NCBI GenBank assembly: GCA_040216555.1
Contig: JAVJOW010000024.1
Coordinates: 1-64,000, forward strand
Source of the DNA: Arenibacter sp040216555
Lineage (GTDB): Bacteria > Bacteroidota > Bacteroidia > Flavobacteriales > Flavobacteriaceae
DNA length: 64,000 nt
Direction of reading: 5' to 3'
Shown here piece after piece: positions 1-8,209 of this stretch; the stretch's first letter is position 1, and every line of letters starts with the position of its first letter. The notes beneath the pieces are model-generated. The model was not told the DNA's origin. It made no database searches and saw nothing but the letters and a program-made list of their open reading frames with translations. Position numbers and translations under genes: made by a program.

Positions 1-1
1 A

Positions 2-124
2 TTTTATATCAACTCAGTGAGTCGCCATGGTAATGAAAAGACTATTGCGGAGTACGAGAAGAACCAAGGAAAGGAAAAGGAGTATGAAGTCTTACATAAG
101 GATGGTCAATTGAGGTTGTTTTGA
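2..124 (+). CDS. C-terminal tail of an unrecognised protein (truncated by window edge)
   Basis: An open frame runs from base 2 to a TGA at 122-124 and gives 40 charged residues ending in KDGQLRLF. It is rich in Lys and Glu, has no membrane segment, and the upstream part lies outside the window. I do not recognise the family. It points in the same direction as the secreted-protein gene at 638 but is separated from it by about 500 bases containing a palindrome and a weak terminator, so the two are unlikely to be co-transcribed. Confidence 0.5.
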   Translation, partial: FYINSVSRHGNEKTIAEYEKNQGKEKEYEVLHKDGQLRLF

Positions 125-131
125 AATATAT

Positions 132-165
132 AATAATGCCCAGTGGGCTTGCCCCGGGGATTATT
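132..165. repeat. Intergenic compound palindrome
   Basis: The outer arms AATAAT (132-137) and ATTATT (160-165) enclose a GCCCA/TGGGC hairpin and a CCCCGGGG self-complementary block. It starts 7 bases after the stop codon of the partial gene. It lacks a clean downstream T-run, so it is either a weak terminator or a member of a dispersed intergenic palindrome family. It shares the GGCTTGCCC core with the element at 28961-29045. Confidence 0.5.
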
Positions 166-246
166 TACTTTGCAAATTTTGAACTGGGAGCCTGTGCCTA
201 GCGCTCGATGAGGTAAACTCAATAGAGGGATCAGATAAGCCGGTTA

Positions 247-275
247 AGACCTTATTCTTACTGGTCTCTTTTTTT
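247..275 (+). terminator. Weak terminator-like hairpin with T-run
   Basis: A short AGACC/GGTCT stem (247-251 and 263-267) is followed by CTT and a run of T. The stem is only five base pairs, so the call is tentative. It would end transcription of the gene whose tail is at 2-124. Confidence 0.3.
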
Positions 276-512
276 AATAAATTATTTATCCAACTATTGA
301 AAGGGTGGGTATCTAAAAAGGATTAATATTTTGTTCCACAAAAGGTTTAGTTTATGGGAACTGATAATTTATGATACCATTTAAATCAAAGTCTGGTCCA
401 TTGGGCCAAAAACTCCCTGATCGTTACCATTGTCATTCCAGAAAAACGGTCCCTGAACATAACCCACATTATTTTAAGAAAACAGTTAAGTTTCAATAAT
501 CGCAGAATTTTC

Positions 513-542
513 CAGGTTCATCGCAAACTTTTTCAGGTTCAT
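513..542 (+). promoter_or_regulatory. Direct repeat, 21-base period (candidate LytTR regulator site)
   Basis: CAGGTTCAT occurs at 513-521 and again at 534-542. The match extends to 14 of 15 bases (508-522 against 529-543). Nine-base direct repeats separated by 12 bases are the recognised binding-site form of LytTR-domain regulators, and the GTTnAT part agrees with the family consensus. The pair lies 32 bases upstream of a perfect -7 box (575-582) that lacks a -33 TTG, as expected for an activator-dependent promoter. The likely regulator is the LytTR protein encoded at 2450-3163. Regulator assignment is inference. Confidence 0.6.
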
Positions 543-574
543 CCCTTTTTTAAAAAATGCCTGATTTGCCGGCG

Positions 575-582
575 TAAGTTTG
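575..582 (+). promoter_or_regulatory. Bacteroidetes -7 promoter box for the 638 gene
   Basis: TAAGTTTG is a perfect match to the Bacteroidetes -7 consensus TAnnTTTG. No TTG is present at the usual 19-21 base spacing upstream. Transcription would start near 589, giving a leader of about 49 bases before the ATG at 638. Confidence 0.55.
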
Positions 583-637
583 TCTTGTAAATCAGTAATA
601 ACCGTCTGTAATAAAGCAGACATAAAACAATAATATC

Positions 638-1225
638 ATGAAAAAGTTTTTAAAGAGTATAACAGTAATGACCCTTATGTTCATAACTATGACAAGTATG
701 GCAAACAATCCTAAAATAAGTTTGACCTCTGGTATCGATTCAAAAAGCCTAATATTTGAAATGGATGTCCTATCAATGGAATCCAAAATCAGAATGACCG
801 ATCAGAATGCTCAGACGATATATTCGGAGAACATTCTTAATACCAATTATTCCAAAAAGTTCAACCTAAAAGACCTTGAGATCGGAACCTATAATTTTAT
901 TATTGAGAATCCCATTTCGTCCTTAGTTTATACTTTTGTTATTGATAGTAATGAAATTAAGATCAAGAACAAGGTAGAGTACACCGCCAAACCAATTTTC
1001 AGAATAACTGGCAACAAAATTTCTATTAACCTGTTCAATGGCAATCAGCAAAAAGTGGATATTGAAATATTGAATAGCAGCAGCGATATTGTTTTTCAGG
1101 AATCCACAAAAGGGGAATTGCTTGTTGGAAAAGTAATCAATTTTGACAAAGCCATAAAAGGGAACTATACCATTATCATCAAAAACGGCAAAGAAACTTA
1201 TTATCAGAACATCACTATTGGTTAG
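638..1225 (+). CDS. Small secreted protein of unknown function
   Basis: This 195-residue protein begins with a typical Sec signal peptide (residues 1 to about 22, hydrophobic TVMTLMFITM, probable cleavage after SMA). The mature part alternates short beta-strand-like segments (for example LIFEMDVLS, YNFIIENP, YTIIIKNGKETYY). The last segment resembles the tail of small flavobacterial secreted Ig-like or DUF3244-type proteins; that similarity is an impression, not an identification. There is no catalytic motif and no lipobox. The gene has its own promoter with a candidate LytTR-type direct repeat and its own terminator (1267-1300), so it is monocistronic and may be the main target of the neighbouring two-component system. 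Confidence 0.8.
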   Translation: MKKFLKSITVMTLMFITMTSMANNPKISLTSGIDSKSLIFEMDVLSMESKIRMTDQNAQTIYSENILNTNYSKKFNLKDLEIGTYNFIIENPISSLVYTFVIDSNEIKIKNKVEYTAKPIFRITGNKISINLFNGNQQKVDIEILNSSSDIVFQESTKGELLVGKVINFDKAIKGNYTIIIKNGKETYYQNITIG

Positions 1226-1266
1226 GCCATAAAATAGGTTTAAATAAAAGCCCATTATGTAATTTA

Positions 1267-1300
1267 AAAACGGTCCTTTGTCTTATCTAAGGACCGTTTT
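1267..1300 (+). terminator. Rho-independent terminator after the secreted protein gene
   Basis: AAAACGGTCCTT (1267-1278) pairs perfectly with AAGGACCGTTTT (1289-1300), a 12-base-pair stem with a 10-base loop that ends in a T-run. It isolates the 638 gene from the kinase gene downstream. Confidence 0.85.
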
Positions 1301-1412
1301 CCTATTTACCTAACTTATCTCCTTGGCCCAGGCATATAAAAGTCAAAACACAGTTCCACTATGGACGTATCTACCTTTTGATTATCTTGTAAATCATTAT
1401 CAACAATTATTA

Positions 1413-2453
1413 ATGAAACTATATTTTAAATTCTTAAAAAAATATCAAAAAGTCATCGTACATATTTTAGTTTGGACGGCACTTTTTCTTTTACCCTATA
1501 TTTTGGCGCTACAAGGAGAAGATGGTAGCCCCCGTTCTGAATTGACAAGAAAAATTCTTTTGTTGAACAGTATTATGAACATTTTGTGGGCGGCGACGTT
1601 CTATCTGAACACCCTAATTTTTGTTCCCAGGTTACTCTTTCAGAAAAAGATTTTTCTATTTATTATTGGCAACATCATTTTTTTTACCGTAGTAGTGTTG
1701 TTCAACCGTTGGTTATATGGGGTTCTAATAACTGAACAGCCCTATTCTTTGTTCAATGGGATTACATTTAATGCGCTTTTTTTCTTGTTTTTCGTCCTGA
1801 TCGGCACTGTTTTCAAGTCCGTTTCGGACAGGGTCAGTATGGAACGTATTGCCCAGGAGCGTGAAAAGGAGAACTTAAAAACGGAACTCTCATTTTTACG
1901 TTCCCAGATCAGTCCGCATTTTTTGTTCAACGTGCTCAATAATATCGTTGCCTTGGTGCGACTTAAAAGTGAAGAACTGGAGCCTACCATCATAAAACTC
2001 TCCTCCTTGATGCAATATATGCTTTATGAAACAGATGAAGACAAAGTATTGCTGAGAAGCGAGGTAGATTACCTACATAGCTATATAGACCTACAAAAAC
2101 TCCGTTTTGGCGATCGACTTGCCCTAAATGTAGATTTGAATCTTAAGGAAGATTGGCACGCTATAGAACCCATGCTTCTGATTCCCTTTGTGGAAAACGC
2201 ATTTAAACATGGTACAGGATTAATAAAGGACCCGGAAATAGATATTTCCTTACAGGCCTTGAACAACAGGCTTACTTTTAGGGTAAAAAATAAATTTATC
2301 GAAAAAGATAATGCAAAGGATAAGGTTTCGGGGATCGGCCTTGTCAATGTGCAACGAAGGTTACAACTTTTATACGGGAAGAAGCATAGTCTCAATTTCG
2401 ACAGGACCAATGATTGGTTTACCGTTACCCTGGAATTAACATTTGAACCATGA
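1413..2453 (+). CDS. LytS/YehU-family sensor histidine kinase
   Basis: Membrane sensor kinase of the LytS type. About four hydrophobic segments occupy the first 130 residues, followed by a His_kinase domain. The phospho-acceptor is His169 in the SQISPHFLFN motif, followed by NxLNN. The C-terminal ATPase region has a VENAFKHG N-box and a GIGLVNVQRRL G-box. The frame stays open to a TTG at 1323, but the ATG at 1413 leads straight into the first membrane segment and gives a normal family start of 346 residues. It overlaps the response regulator gene by four bases (ATGA), so the two are translationally coupled. The signal sensed is unknown. Family function is established; the target gene at 638 is inferred from the adjacent direct repeat. 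Confidence 0.9.
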   Translation: MKLYFKFLKKYQKVIVHILVWTALFLLPYILALQGEDGSPRSELTRKILLLNSIMNILWAATFYLNTLIFVPRLLFQKKIFLFIIGNIIFFTVVVLFNRWLYGVLITEQPYSLFNGITFNALFFLFFVLIGTVFKSVSDRVSMERIAQEREKENLKTELSFLRSQISPHFLFNVLNNIVALVRLKSEELEPTIIKLSSLMQYMLYETDEDKVLLRSEVDYLHSYIDLQKLRFGDRLALNVDLNLKEDWHAIEPMLLIPFVENAFKHGTGLIKDPEIDISLQALNNRLTFRVKNKFIEKDNAKDKVSGIGLVNVQRRLQLLYGKKHSLNFDRTNDWFTVTLELTFEP

Positions 2454-3163
2454 TAAACTGTATCGCTATAGATGACGAACCCCTAGCGCTGGGGCTGCTA
2501 AAGGACAACATAAGCAAAGTGCCTTTCTTGAATTTGGTAGCTACATGCAACAATGCTTTTATGGCTATGGAAACCATGGAAAAACACCCTGTGGACCTTG
2601 TGTTTATCGATATTCAAATGCCTGGCCTTACCGGGCTCCAATTTATTGCCAGTCTTGAAAAAAAGCCGCTCGTAATATTTATCACGGCCTACAAACAATA
2701 TGCGGTGGAGAGCTATGATCTGGACGTTGTGGATTATCTGGTAAAACCTGTGGCCTTGGAACGTTTTATAAAAGCCTGTCATCGTGCCAAGGAACTTTAT
2801 GGGCTGAAATCCGCCAATAAAACTGTGTCGAACAAAACAGTAAAAGATCACTTTTTTGTAAATGTGGATTACAGTCAGCTAAAAATAATCTTCAATGATA
2901 TTATTTGGATGAAGGGATATGGAGATTATATCAAGTTTTATTTAAAGAATGCCGAACATCCTTTGGTAGTGCGTACAAGTTTCAAGGAATTGGATAGGGA
3001 ACTGCCACCAAACAAATTCATTAGGATCCATAAATCCTATTCGGTGGCTATTGATGCGATTACTGCCATTCGCAAAAACAGTGTCTTTTTGGGAGACAGG
3101 GAGCTTTCCGTAGGGGAGACTTATAGGGAAGATGTAGAAAAAATACTCCACAGGGAAAACTAG
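2450..3163 (+). CDS. LytTR-family response regulator
   Basis: This 237-residue regulator has an N-terminal receiver domain (acidic Asp8/Asp9, phospho-acceptor Asp54 in LVFIDIQMPG, Lys in DYLVKP) and a C-terminal LytTR DNA-binding domain from about residue 135 (IWMKGYGDYIKFYL, then FIRIHKSYSVAI). It is encoded immediately downstream of the LytS-type kinase with an ATGA overlap. LytTR regulators bind 9-base direct repeats with about a 21-base period; exactly such a pair lies at 513-542 in front of the secreted protein gene, and that is the likely target. Confidence 0.93.
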   Translation: MINCIAIDDEPLALGLLKDNISKVPFLNLVATCNNAFMAMETMEKHPVDLVFIDIQMPGLTGLQFIASLEKKPLVIFITAYKQYAVESYDLDVVDYLVKPVALERFIKACHRAKELYGLKSANKTVSNKTVKDHFFVNVDYSQLKIIFNDIIWMKGYGDYIKFYLKNAEHPLVVRTSFKELDRELPPNKFIRIHKSYSVAIDAITAIRKNSVFLGDRELSVGETYREDVEKILHREN

Positions 3164-3323
3164 ATCTATCTGCTGAAAAAAAGAAATTGGTTCGAACTTT
3201 TGGTGAAATATTGATGCATACAGAAGTGTAAAAATATTATTATCAATATTTTACGGGCTTTCGAAATCCATTTTGAAATCGATTTTAATTTATCTAGCTT
3301 TAAGAAGCGAAAACAATCTAACT

Positions 3324-4790
3324 ATGGAGAAAAACAGACGAAGGGGTTTTATAAAGAACACCATTCAGGCAGGAGTGGGCCTTTCTTTGCTCAGTATCGA
3401 AAATGCCAACGCTACGGAAGCCAAGGTAGCACGGCCATTAAAAATAAAAAAGAACATAAATCCGAAAAAAGTAGTAGTTGGTGGAGCTGGTATGGGCGGA
3501 CTGTGCTGTGCTTATGAACTGATGAGGCTAGGTCATGACGTTTCTGTTTTGGAAGCAGCAGGCAGGCATGGCGGACATGTGTTTACGGTTCACGATGAAC
3601 TTTCTGATGGCTTATATGGTGATGGGGGTCAAGAGCATATTACCAAACCAGGTTACGATTTGTACTGGCGCTATATTGAAGAGTTCGGGCTAACCGCACT
3701 TCCGTATGAACGAAGAAAAAACTTACTTAGGAACATTAATGGTACGTTTTACGATCAAAAACAGCTAAACGACCCTTCTATATTGACAGGAATGGGATAC
3801 AACAAAAAAGAAGTCGACTTTCTTGCTACGCATCCGTGGGGAGAGTTAAAGCGACTTTATATAGATTCCTATCTAGACAAATTTGAAGATGAATACCAAC
3901 CATTTGGAGTTGGATATGATGATATGGATACCATTCCTATGTCCAATATCTATAAAAAGGAAGGAGCATCGCAAAGAGCTTTAGAACGTTTGGGCGGAAA
4001 TAATGCTTCCGCTTTACATGAACTTTGGCATTCATTTATTTTAAAGAATAGGGGAGTGGCTGAATTTCCAATAGATGTTTATCACTTAAAAGGGGGTAAC
4101 CAAATGCTTCCTAACGCCTTTGCTAAACAATTGGGTGCTCGTGTTTGGTTAAATCGCCAAATCACATCTATTCAGAATTTATCAGATAAGGTTGTCGTTC
4201 ACTATAATGAGAACAAAGAGGCCAAAACTATCGAAGCGGATTACTATGTGAATTGCATACCGCCACCGGCTTTTAATAAATTACCTGTCGAACCTGCCTT
4301 TACGAATGAAAAACAGTACGTACTCGATAATATAACGTACGATTCTTACCAACGCTTTGTTTTTCAAGCGAGTTCAAAGTTTTGGTTGGAAGATGGTTTT
4401 GAGACCATCAATATGGAATTGGGACATCCGGATCTTTGGAGCGTTTGGCAGTCGGCAGAGGAAGTAGATACCCATCGCGTAATTATATTAGGTACAGGTC
4501 CTGGCGGTATCAGTCCTCAAAGGGCACTCGCTGCTTTTAGGGAAGCTTATCCGGGAAAAAAAGATACCATAGAACAAGCTCTGGGAAGGGACTGGACCAA
4601 GCAAAAATATGCTCCTACCTGTGAGCGGCTGGCGTTTCCCATTGGAGCATTGAAAAAGTTCTGGCCTGTACTTATGCAGCCGGAAGGGCGTATTCACTTT
4701 GCAGGAGCCTATGCAGATAACCTAAATTGGGGTACTGAAGCAGCAACACGATCTGCAAACCGCGTTGCGCAAGAAATAGATCAGGCTTAA
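3324..4790 (+). CDS. FAD-dependent amine oxidoreductase with Tat-like signal
   Basis: Flavin-containing amine-oxidase-superfamily protein. The frame extends upstream to 3273, but the ATG at 3324 begins a twin-arginine-type leader (MEKNRRRGFIKN followed by a hydrophobic stretch), which favours export of a folded flavoprotein. A Rossmann FAD-binding motif follows (VVVGGAGMGGLCCAYEL, then LEAAGRHGGHV) and the C-terminus has the FAD-contacting GRIHFAGAYADNLNWGTEAA segment typical of the family. The substrate cannot be told from sequence; family members oxidise amines or desaturate carotenoid-like molecules. The gene is 9 bases upstream of a secreted cytochrome c gene, so electrons from the flavin may pass to that cytochrome rather than to oxygen (inference). 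Confidence 0.82.
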   Translation: MEKNRRRGFIKNTIQAGVGLSLLSIENANATEAKVARPLKIKKNINPKKVVVGGAGMGGLCCAYELMRLGHDVSVLEAAGRHGGHVFTVHDELSDGLYGDGGQEHITKPGYDLYWRYIEEFGLTALPYERRKNLLRNINGTFYDQKQLNDPSILTGMGYNKKEVDFLATHPWGELKRLYIDSYLDKFEDEYQPFGVGYDDMDTIPMSNIYKKEGASQRALERLGGNNASALHELWHSFILKNRGVAEFPIDVYHLKGGNQMLPNAFAKQLGARVWLNRQITSIQNLSDKVVVHYNENKEAKTIEADYYVNCIPPPAFNKLPVEPAFTNEKQYVLDNITYDSYQRFVFQASSKFWLEDGFETINMELGHPDLWSVWQSAEEVDTHRVIILGTGPGGISPQRALAAFREAYPGKKDTIEQALGRDWTKQKYAPTCERLAFPIGALKKFWPVLMQPEGRIHFAGAYADNLNWGTEAATRSANRVAQEIDQA

Positions 4791-4799
4791 TCATCACCT

Positions 4800-5501
4800 A
4801 TGTACGTTAGGCTCTTTGTTTTTATTGCATGTACAATTTCTTGTATAACGGTTTCCGGTCAAGAAAATGAACCGCCAGAAGTAAGGATTATAACCCCTAT
4901 GGCAAATGAAAAATTTTCATGGGGGACATTGATTCCTTTTGAGATCGTTGTAAAGGACAAGGAAGATGGATACACGGAATACGAAGAAATCTCACCGAAT
5001 AAAGTAATTTTAACGGTACACTATCTACCCGAAAGTGAAAAAGCTGCAAAAGGCTCGAACGAAGATATCAATCGCACCATTGAAATACTTTCCTTTATGG
5101 GTACTACGGGTTGTTTTACATGTCATAAAGCCAAGGAAAAACGTATAGGTCCGTCTTTTGCCGAAATTGCTGAACGATATGCCCATCGTATAGCCTCTGT
5201 TGAAGCTATTGCAAAAAAAATCCTTAAGGGCACACAAGGTAGTTGGGGAGACCAAGTTATGCCTGCACACCCCAATGTTACTCAAGAAGAGGCCAATAAG
5301 ATTGTAACATGGATTCTGGAGAATGCTTCCGACTCAGATTTCAACTTTTTTTCGGGTACGAGCGGAGCCTTCAGAACCCGCAATGCCCCTAATGGCGAAA
5401 AAACAGCAGTATATGTGCTAAAGGCCTTCTATACCGATAAAGGCCTAAATGGGAATACCGACAGTGCAAAGACAGGTTTACATACCATACAATTACAGTA
5501 A
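4800..5501 (+). CDS. Secreted c-type cytochrome with N-terminal Ig-like segment
   Basis: 233 residues with a signal peptide (residues 1 to about 20, cleavage near VSG-Q). Residues 25-80 (PPEVRIITP ... FEIVVKDKEDG) resemble the Ig/PKD-like segment that precedes cytochrome domains in Bacteroidetes sorbosone-dehydrogenase fusions. The haem-binding motif CFTCH is at 105-109 and a likely axial Met is Met154 (QVMPAHPNV), giving a class I cytochrome c. It is probably co-transcribed with the upstream amine-oxidase-like gene and may be its electron acceptor. That partnership is inference; the haem motif is seen directly. Confidence 0.87.
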   Translation: MYVRLFVFIACTISCITVSGQENEPPEVRIITPMANEKFSWGTLIPFEIVVKDKEDGYTEYEEISPNKVILTVHYLPESEKAAKGSNEDINRTIEILSFMGTTGCFTCHKAKEKRIGPSFAEIAERYAHRIASVEAIAKKILKGTQGSWGDQVMPAHPNVTQEEANKIVTWILENASDSDFNFFSGTSGAFRTRNAPNGEKTAVYVLKAFYTDKGLNGNTDSAKTGLHTIQLQ

Positions 5502-6564
5502 AAATGAAAGGCGATGTATTGATGTTTTAGGATATTCCTGATACCTAAACTGCCTAAATTTTTGTGATGTGTGACCGAATGTCAAACGAGGTTTCCAAAC
5601 TATCTATACCTTTCAGTTGAACTTTCATCGCTTCAGTTTGGGTAAGCAGTATCAACAGTTTATATAATTATTGCCATATTCTCCATTTTCGAAGATTCAA
5701 CCGAACAGATTGGCGTACTGCTGCTGTGGCAAGAAAAGTATTTTTGATGGCAATAGGCGGTGTTTCCCCTTTTGATTTTATGTGCATTATAGCAGATAGT
5801 GCAGTCTATTGTTGCCGTTTGTTCAAAACATTTACTACTAATGCGCAGGCCATATTGATTTAGCCCATGCTATTAAGCACGAAATGTCATTTTTTCAGAC
5901 TGTAGAGGCACGGATCTATAATTTCACAACCTAAGGCAAAAAACATACCATAAGTGGTTGTTTCACTGGAGGAAACATCCATATCCAATATTTAATTTTA
6001 AAAAATGATTTTGGAAAAAATCTTAGGACTCTTAAAAGTAAATTAAACACTATCTCAAGTTTTCCCCAACAGAAGAAAATCTAACAGACATACCAATGGC
6101 TCCAGGCCTATATCGTCCACAATTGGAGGATGGTAGCACTGCCAATGAAATTCCGGGCTGGGGAATTTCAATGAAAGGTAAAAAGGGAGTTGTCTATCTG
6201 GTTCGTTTTGAAATGAATTAATAGGGTGGAGGTTTCCACTAAAAAATAGTAGGGGCCCATTAATAAACGGGATATTGTACCAAATAGGTTTTTTTTGCTT
6301 ACTTAATGTTTTTTGGGAACAAACTGTATTACCATTTTTTGCCGTAACTCGTCAAAATGGGAATAGGATGGCGTTTACCGAAAATCGTCACGCATATGTG
6401 CCCCCTACTAAGTTGAGGTAAAAATACTTCGTCTAGCCACATCACTTATGATGTTACTGTACCAGAATTTTGAAGTTGGCCAAGCGAGTTTATCGAACTC
6501 CATATGTTTTGGATTTTGTTTTAAAATCACTATTATATTTCAAACTCTAATTAACTCAATCTAA
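5502..6564. other. Gene-poor 1-kb stretch, possibly decayed coding DNA
   Basis: No convincing gene is present between the cytochrome and LysR genes. Base composition is more mixed than a normal AT-rich spacer and several short reading frames are interrupted by stops, which suggests an eroded gene. The best remnant is the open frame at 6042-6221, listed separately. I saw no terminator hairpin, repeat or mobile element here. Confidence 0.5.
6042..6221 (+). pseudogene. Short open frame, possible gene remnant
   Basis: The frame is open from 6042 to a TAA at 6219-6221 and has an internal ATG at 6096 giving 41 residues (for example GLYRPQLEDGSTANEIPGWG, then VVYLVRFEMN). The composition looks protein-like and the end resembles the natural C-terminus of an enzyme, but upstream the frame is closed by a stop at 6039. 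I do not recognise it. It may be the surviving 3' end of a decayed gene or a free-standing micro-ORF. Confidence 0.3.
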
Positions 6565-7488
6565 TTAATATTCATTACTCCAAGTGAATCTCTGATTTAT
6601 AAGGCGATCTTTTTCTAAATTTAAAAAATCCAGATAGGCCAAAGCTACCGGTGATAAATTTTTAGCTTTCAGCCAAATTAAGTTCCATTCCGTACGTATG
6701 GGCAATCCTTTGACCGGAATAATTTTTAGCTCATTATTTTTTAGCTCATTTTTTATACCAATAAGCGGCATTACCGAACATCCCAAGCCGGAAACTACTG
6801 CTTGTTTAACGGCCTCATTTGAAGTTAGTTCCATTTTTTTATTGACCACAAACTTGTTCTTGGTTATAAATGTTTCCATCGCATTTCTGGTGGCCGACCC
6901 TTCTTCTCTGTAAATCAATGGAAAATTTTCAAATAAATTTTTTCCGCTTACATTTTTGTTTAATTCCAATGCACTGCTGGCGACAAAAAAAAGCTTATTC
7001 TGCATTAGCGTTACTTTATCTACCTGTAATTTTTTGGGTAAAACCGATACCAATGCAAAATCTACTTCATTCAATTCTAGGCTCTCAATTACGCTAGATT
7101 TATTGGTAACGTCCATGATAAGGTCTACACCTTTATTTTGTTTCATAAAATCCGATAAAAAATAGGGCATAACATATTTCCCAGTGGAAACAATAGAGAT
7201 TTTGAGCCTGCCGGAAAGTTGACCTTTAAAGGCGTGTGTTTTATAATTTATGGCATACACCTCATTTAGAATTTTTTCTGCGGCATTTGCAATTTCCATT
7301 CCAAATTCGGTTACATAAAGCTGTCTTCCTATCACTTCGGTTAATGCTATCGGGAATTGATCTTGAAAATTTTTCAGCTGAATAGATACCGCTGGTTGTG
7401 TCAAATGCAGTGCTTTCGATGCCTTTGTAATGCTCTGTAATTCAGCTATTTTAAGAAATATTTGAAGCTGGTGAAGGGTGTAATTCAT
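6565..7488 (-). CDS. LysR-family transcriptional regulator, divergent from the dab operon
   Basis: A 307-residue LysR regulator when started at the ATG at 7488 (MNYTLHQLQIFLKI). A further nine residues upstream are open, but that start would overlap the -7 box at 7513-7520. The N-terminal winged helix-turn-helix (SITKASKALHLTQPAVSIQL, residues about 17-36) is followed by a periplasmic-binding-protein-like effector domain. It is transcribed away from the dabBA operon, the usual arrangement for a LysR protein that controls its divergent neighbour. LysR proteins of the CbbR type control carbon-fixation and carbon-uptake genes in autotrophs, so a role in sensing inorganic carbon or its metabolic products is a reasonable inference. 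Confidence 0.9.
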   Translation of the reverse strand: MNYTLHQLQIFLKIAELQSITKASKALHLTQPAVSIQLKNFQDQFPIALTEVIGRQLYVTEFGMEIANAAEKILNEVYAINYKTHAFKGQLSGRLKISIVSTGKYVMPYFLSDFMKQNKGVDLIMDVTNKSSVIESLELNEVDFALVSVLPKKLQVDKVTLMQNKLFFVASSALELNKNVSGKNLFENFPLIYREEGSATRNAMETFITKNKFVVNKKMELTSNEAVKQAVVSGLGCSVMPLIGIKNELKNNELKIIPVKGLPIRTEWNLIWLKAKNLSPVALAYLDFLNLEKDRLINQRFTWSNEY

Positions 7489-7512
7489 AAATAATTTTAA
7501 TGCATAGCATAA

Positions 7513-7520
7513 CAAATATA
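7513..7520 (-). promoter_or_regulatory. -7 promoter box of the LysR gene
   Basis: On the minus strand this reads TATATTTG, a perfect TAnnTTTG. It lies about 25 bases upstream of the ATG at 7488 and supports that start. On the plus strand, GACCTTTG at 7547-7554 is a 7-of-8 match that could serve the divergent dab operon. Confidence 0.45.
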
Positions 7521-7602
7521 AATAAAAATTAATGAATTATATGATTGACCTTTGTGCCAACGAATAATAACTAAATATTAATAATTTTTAAAATCAAGTA
7601 AA

Positions 7603-7911
7603 ATGGAAACAAAGGAAATTGCAAAAACTGAAAAGGCAACCCAATTCATCCAATTGGTTAAAGGTGGGTTTACCCCCTCTGAAGCATCCCATATTATTAA
7701 CAGTCTAATCGATGAAAAGATAAACTTCCACAAAATACAAAGACTTCAAATTTGGGAAGGGAACCACAAATGTGAAACCGATCAGCTCGATGGTCGCATT
7801 AAGGAGCTCCAAAATGAAAAAAAGATTGCCCACGAATTCATCGATAGTGCAAGAGCTCTTGGACAGAATTTAAAAATCAACGGTATTCTTGAGATTTCGT
7901 TAGACAAATAA
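7603..7911 (+). CDS. Small charged protein upstream of dabB, function unknown
   Basis: 102 residues with no signal peptide or membrane segment. The second half (about residues 35-85) is rich in Glu, Lys and Gln with heptad-like spacing and probably forms a helical coiled coil. I do not recognise a named family. It is the first gene of the predicted dab operon, 25 bases ahead of a small membrane protein gene. Its position suggests an accessory or regulatory part in inorganic-carbon uptake; this is inference from context only. Confidence 0.7.
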   Translation: METKEIAKTEKATQFIQLVKGGFTPSEASHIINSLIDEKINFHKIQRLQIWEGNHKCETDQLDGRIKELQNEKKIAHEFIDSARALGQNLKINGILEISLDK

Positions 7912-7936
7912 TGCAGAGACCACAAAATACGAAAAT

Positions 7937-8146
7937 ATGCAACAGATAAAATCCACAATTTTGACATCCCTTGGTATTATAGCGCTGATATTTTTTATGG
8001 CGATGTCCTATATCCATAATGCCCTGTTCCTGGACAGGATAATTGTTTGCAGTATCATTTTGGGAATTGTCTTTTTTGCGAAAATGAGAAATGAAAGTAA
8101 GGGCTATTCAAATACGGACGGAACCAAGTACATGGACCAGATTTGA
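7937..8146 (+). CDS. Small two-helix membrane protein upstream of dabB
   Basis: 69 residues with two hydrophobic helices (about residues 8-28 and 33-50) separated by a short loop containing Asp and Arg, then a polar tail. No family is recognised. It lies between the small charged protein and dabB in the same orientation, with 63 bases to dabB. It could be an accessory membrane subunit of the DAB complex, but nothing in the sequence proves that. Confidence 0.6.
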   Translation: MQQIKSTILTSLGIIALIFFMAMSYIHNALFLDRIIVCSIILGIVFFAKMRNESKGYSNTDGTKYMDQI

Positions 8147-8209
8147 CGGAATGTCTATAAAAGGAATTCTTGAACCAAGGATATTAATCTAAAACACAAA
8201 AAATAGAAA

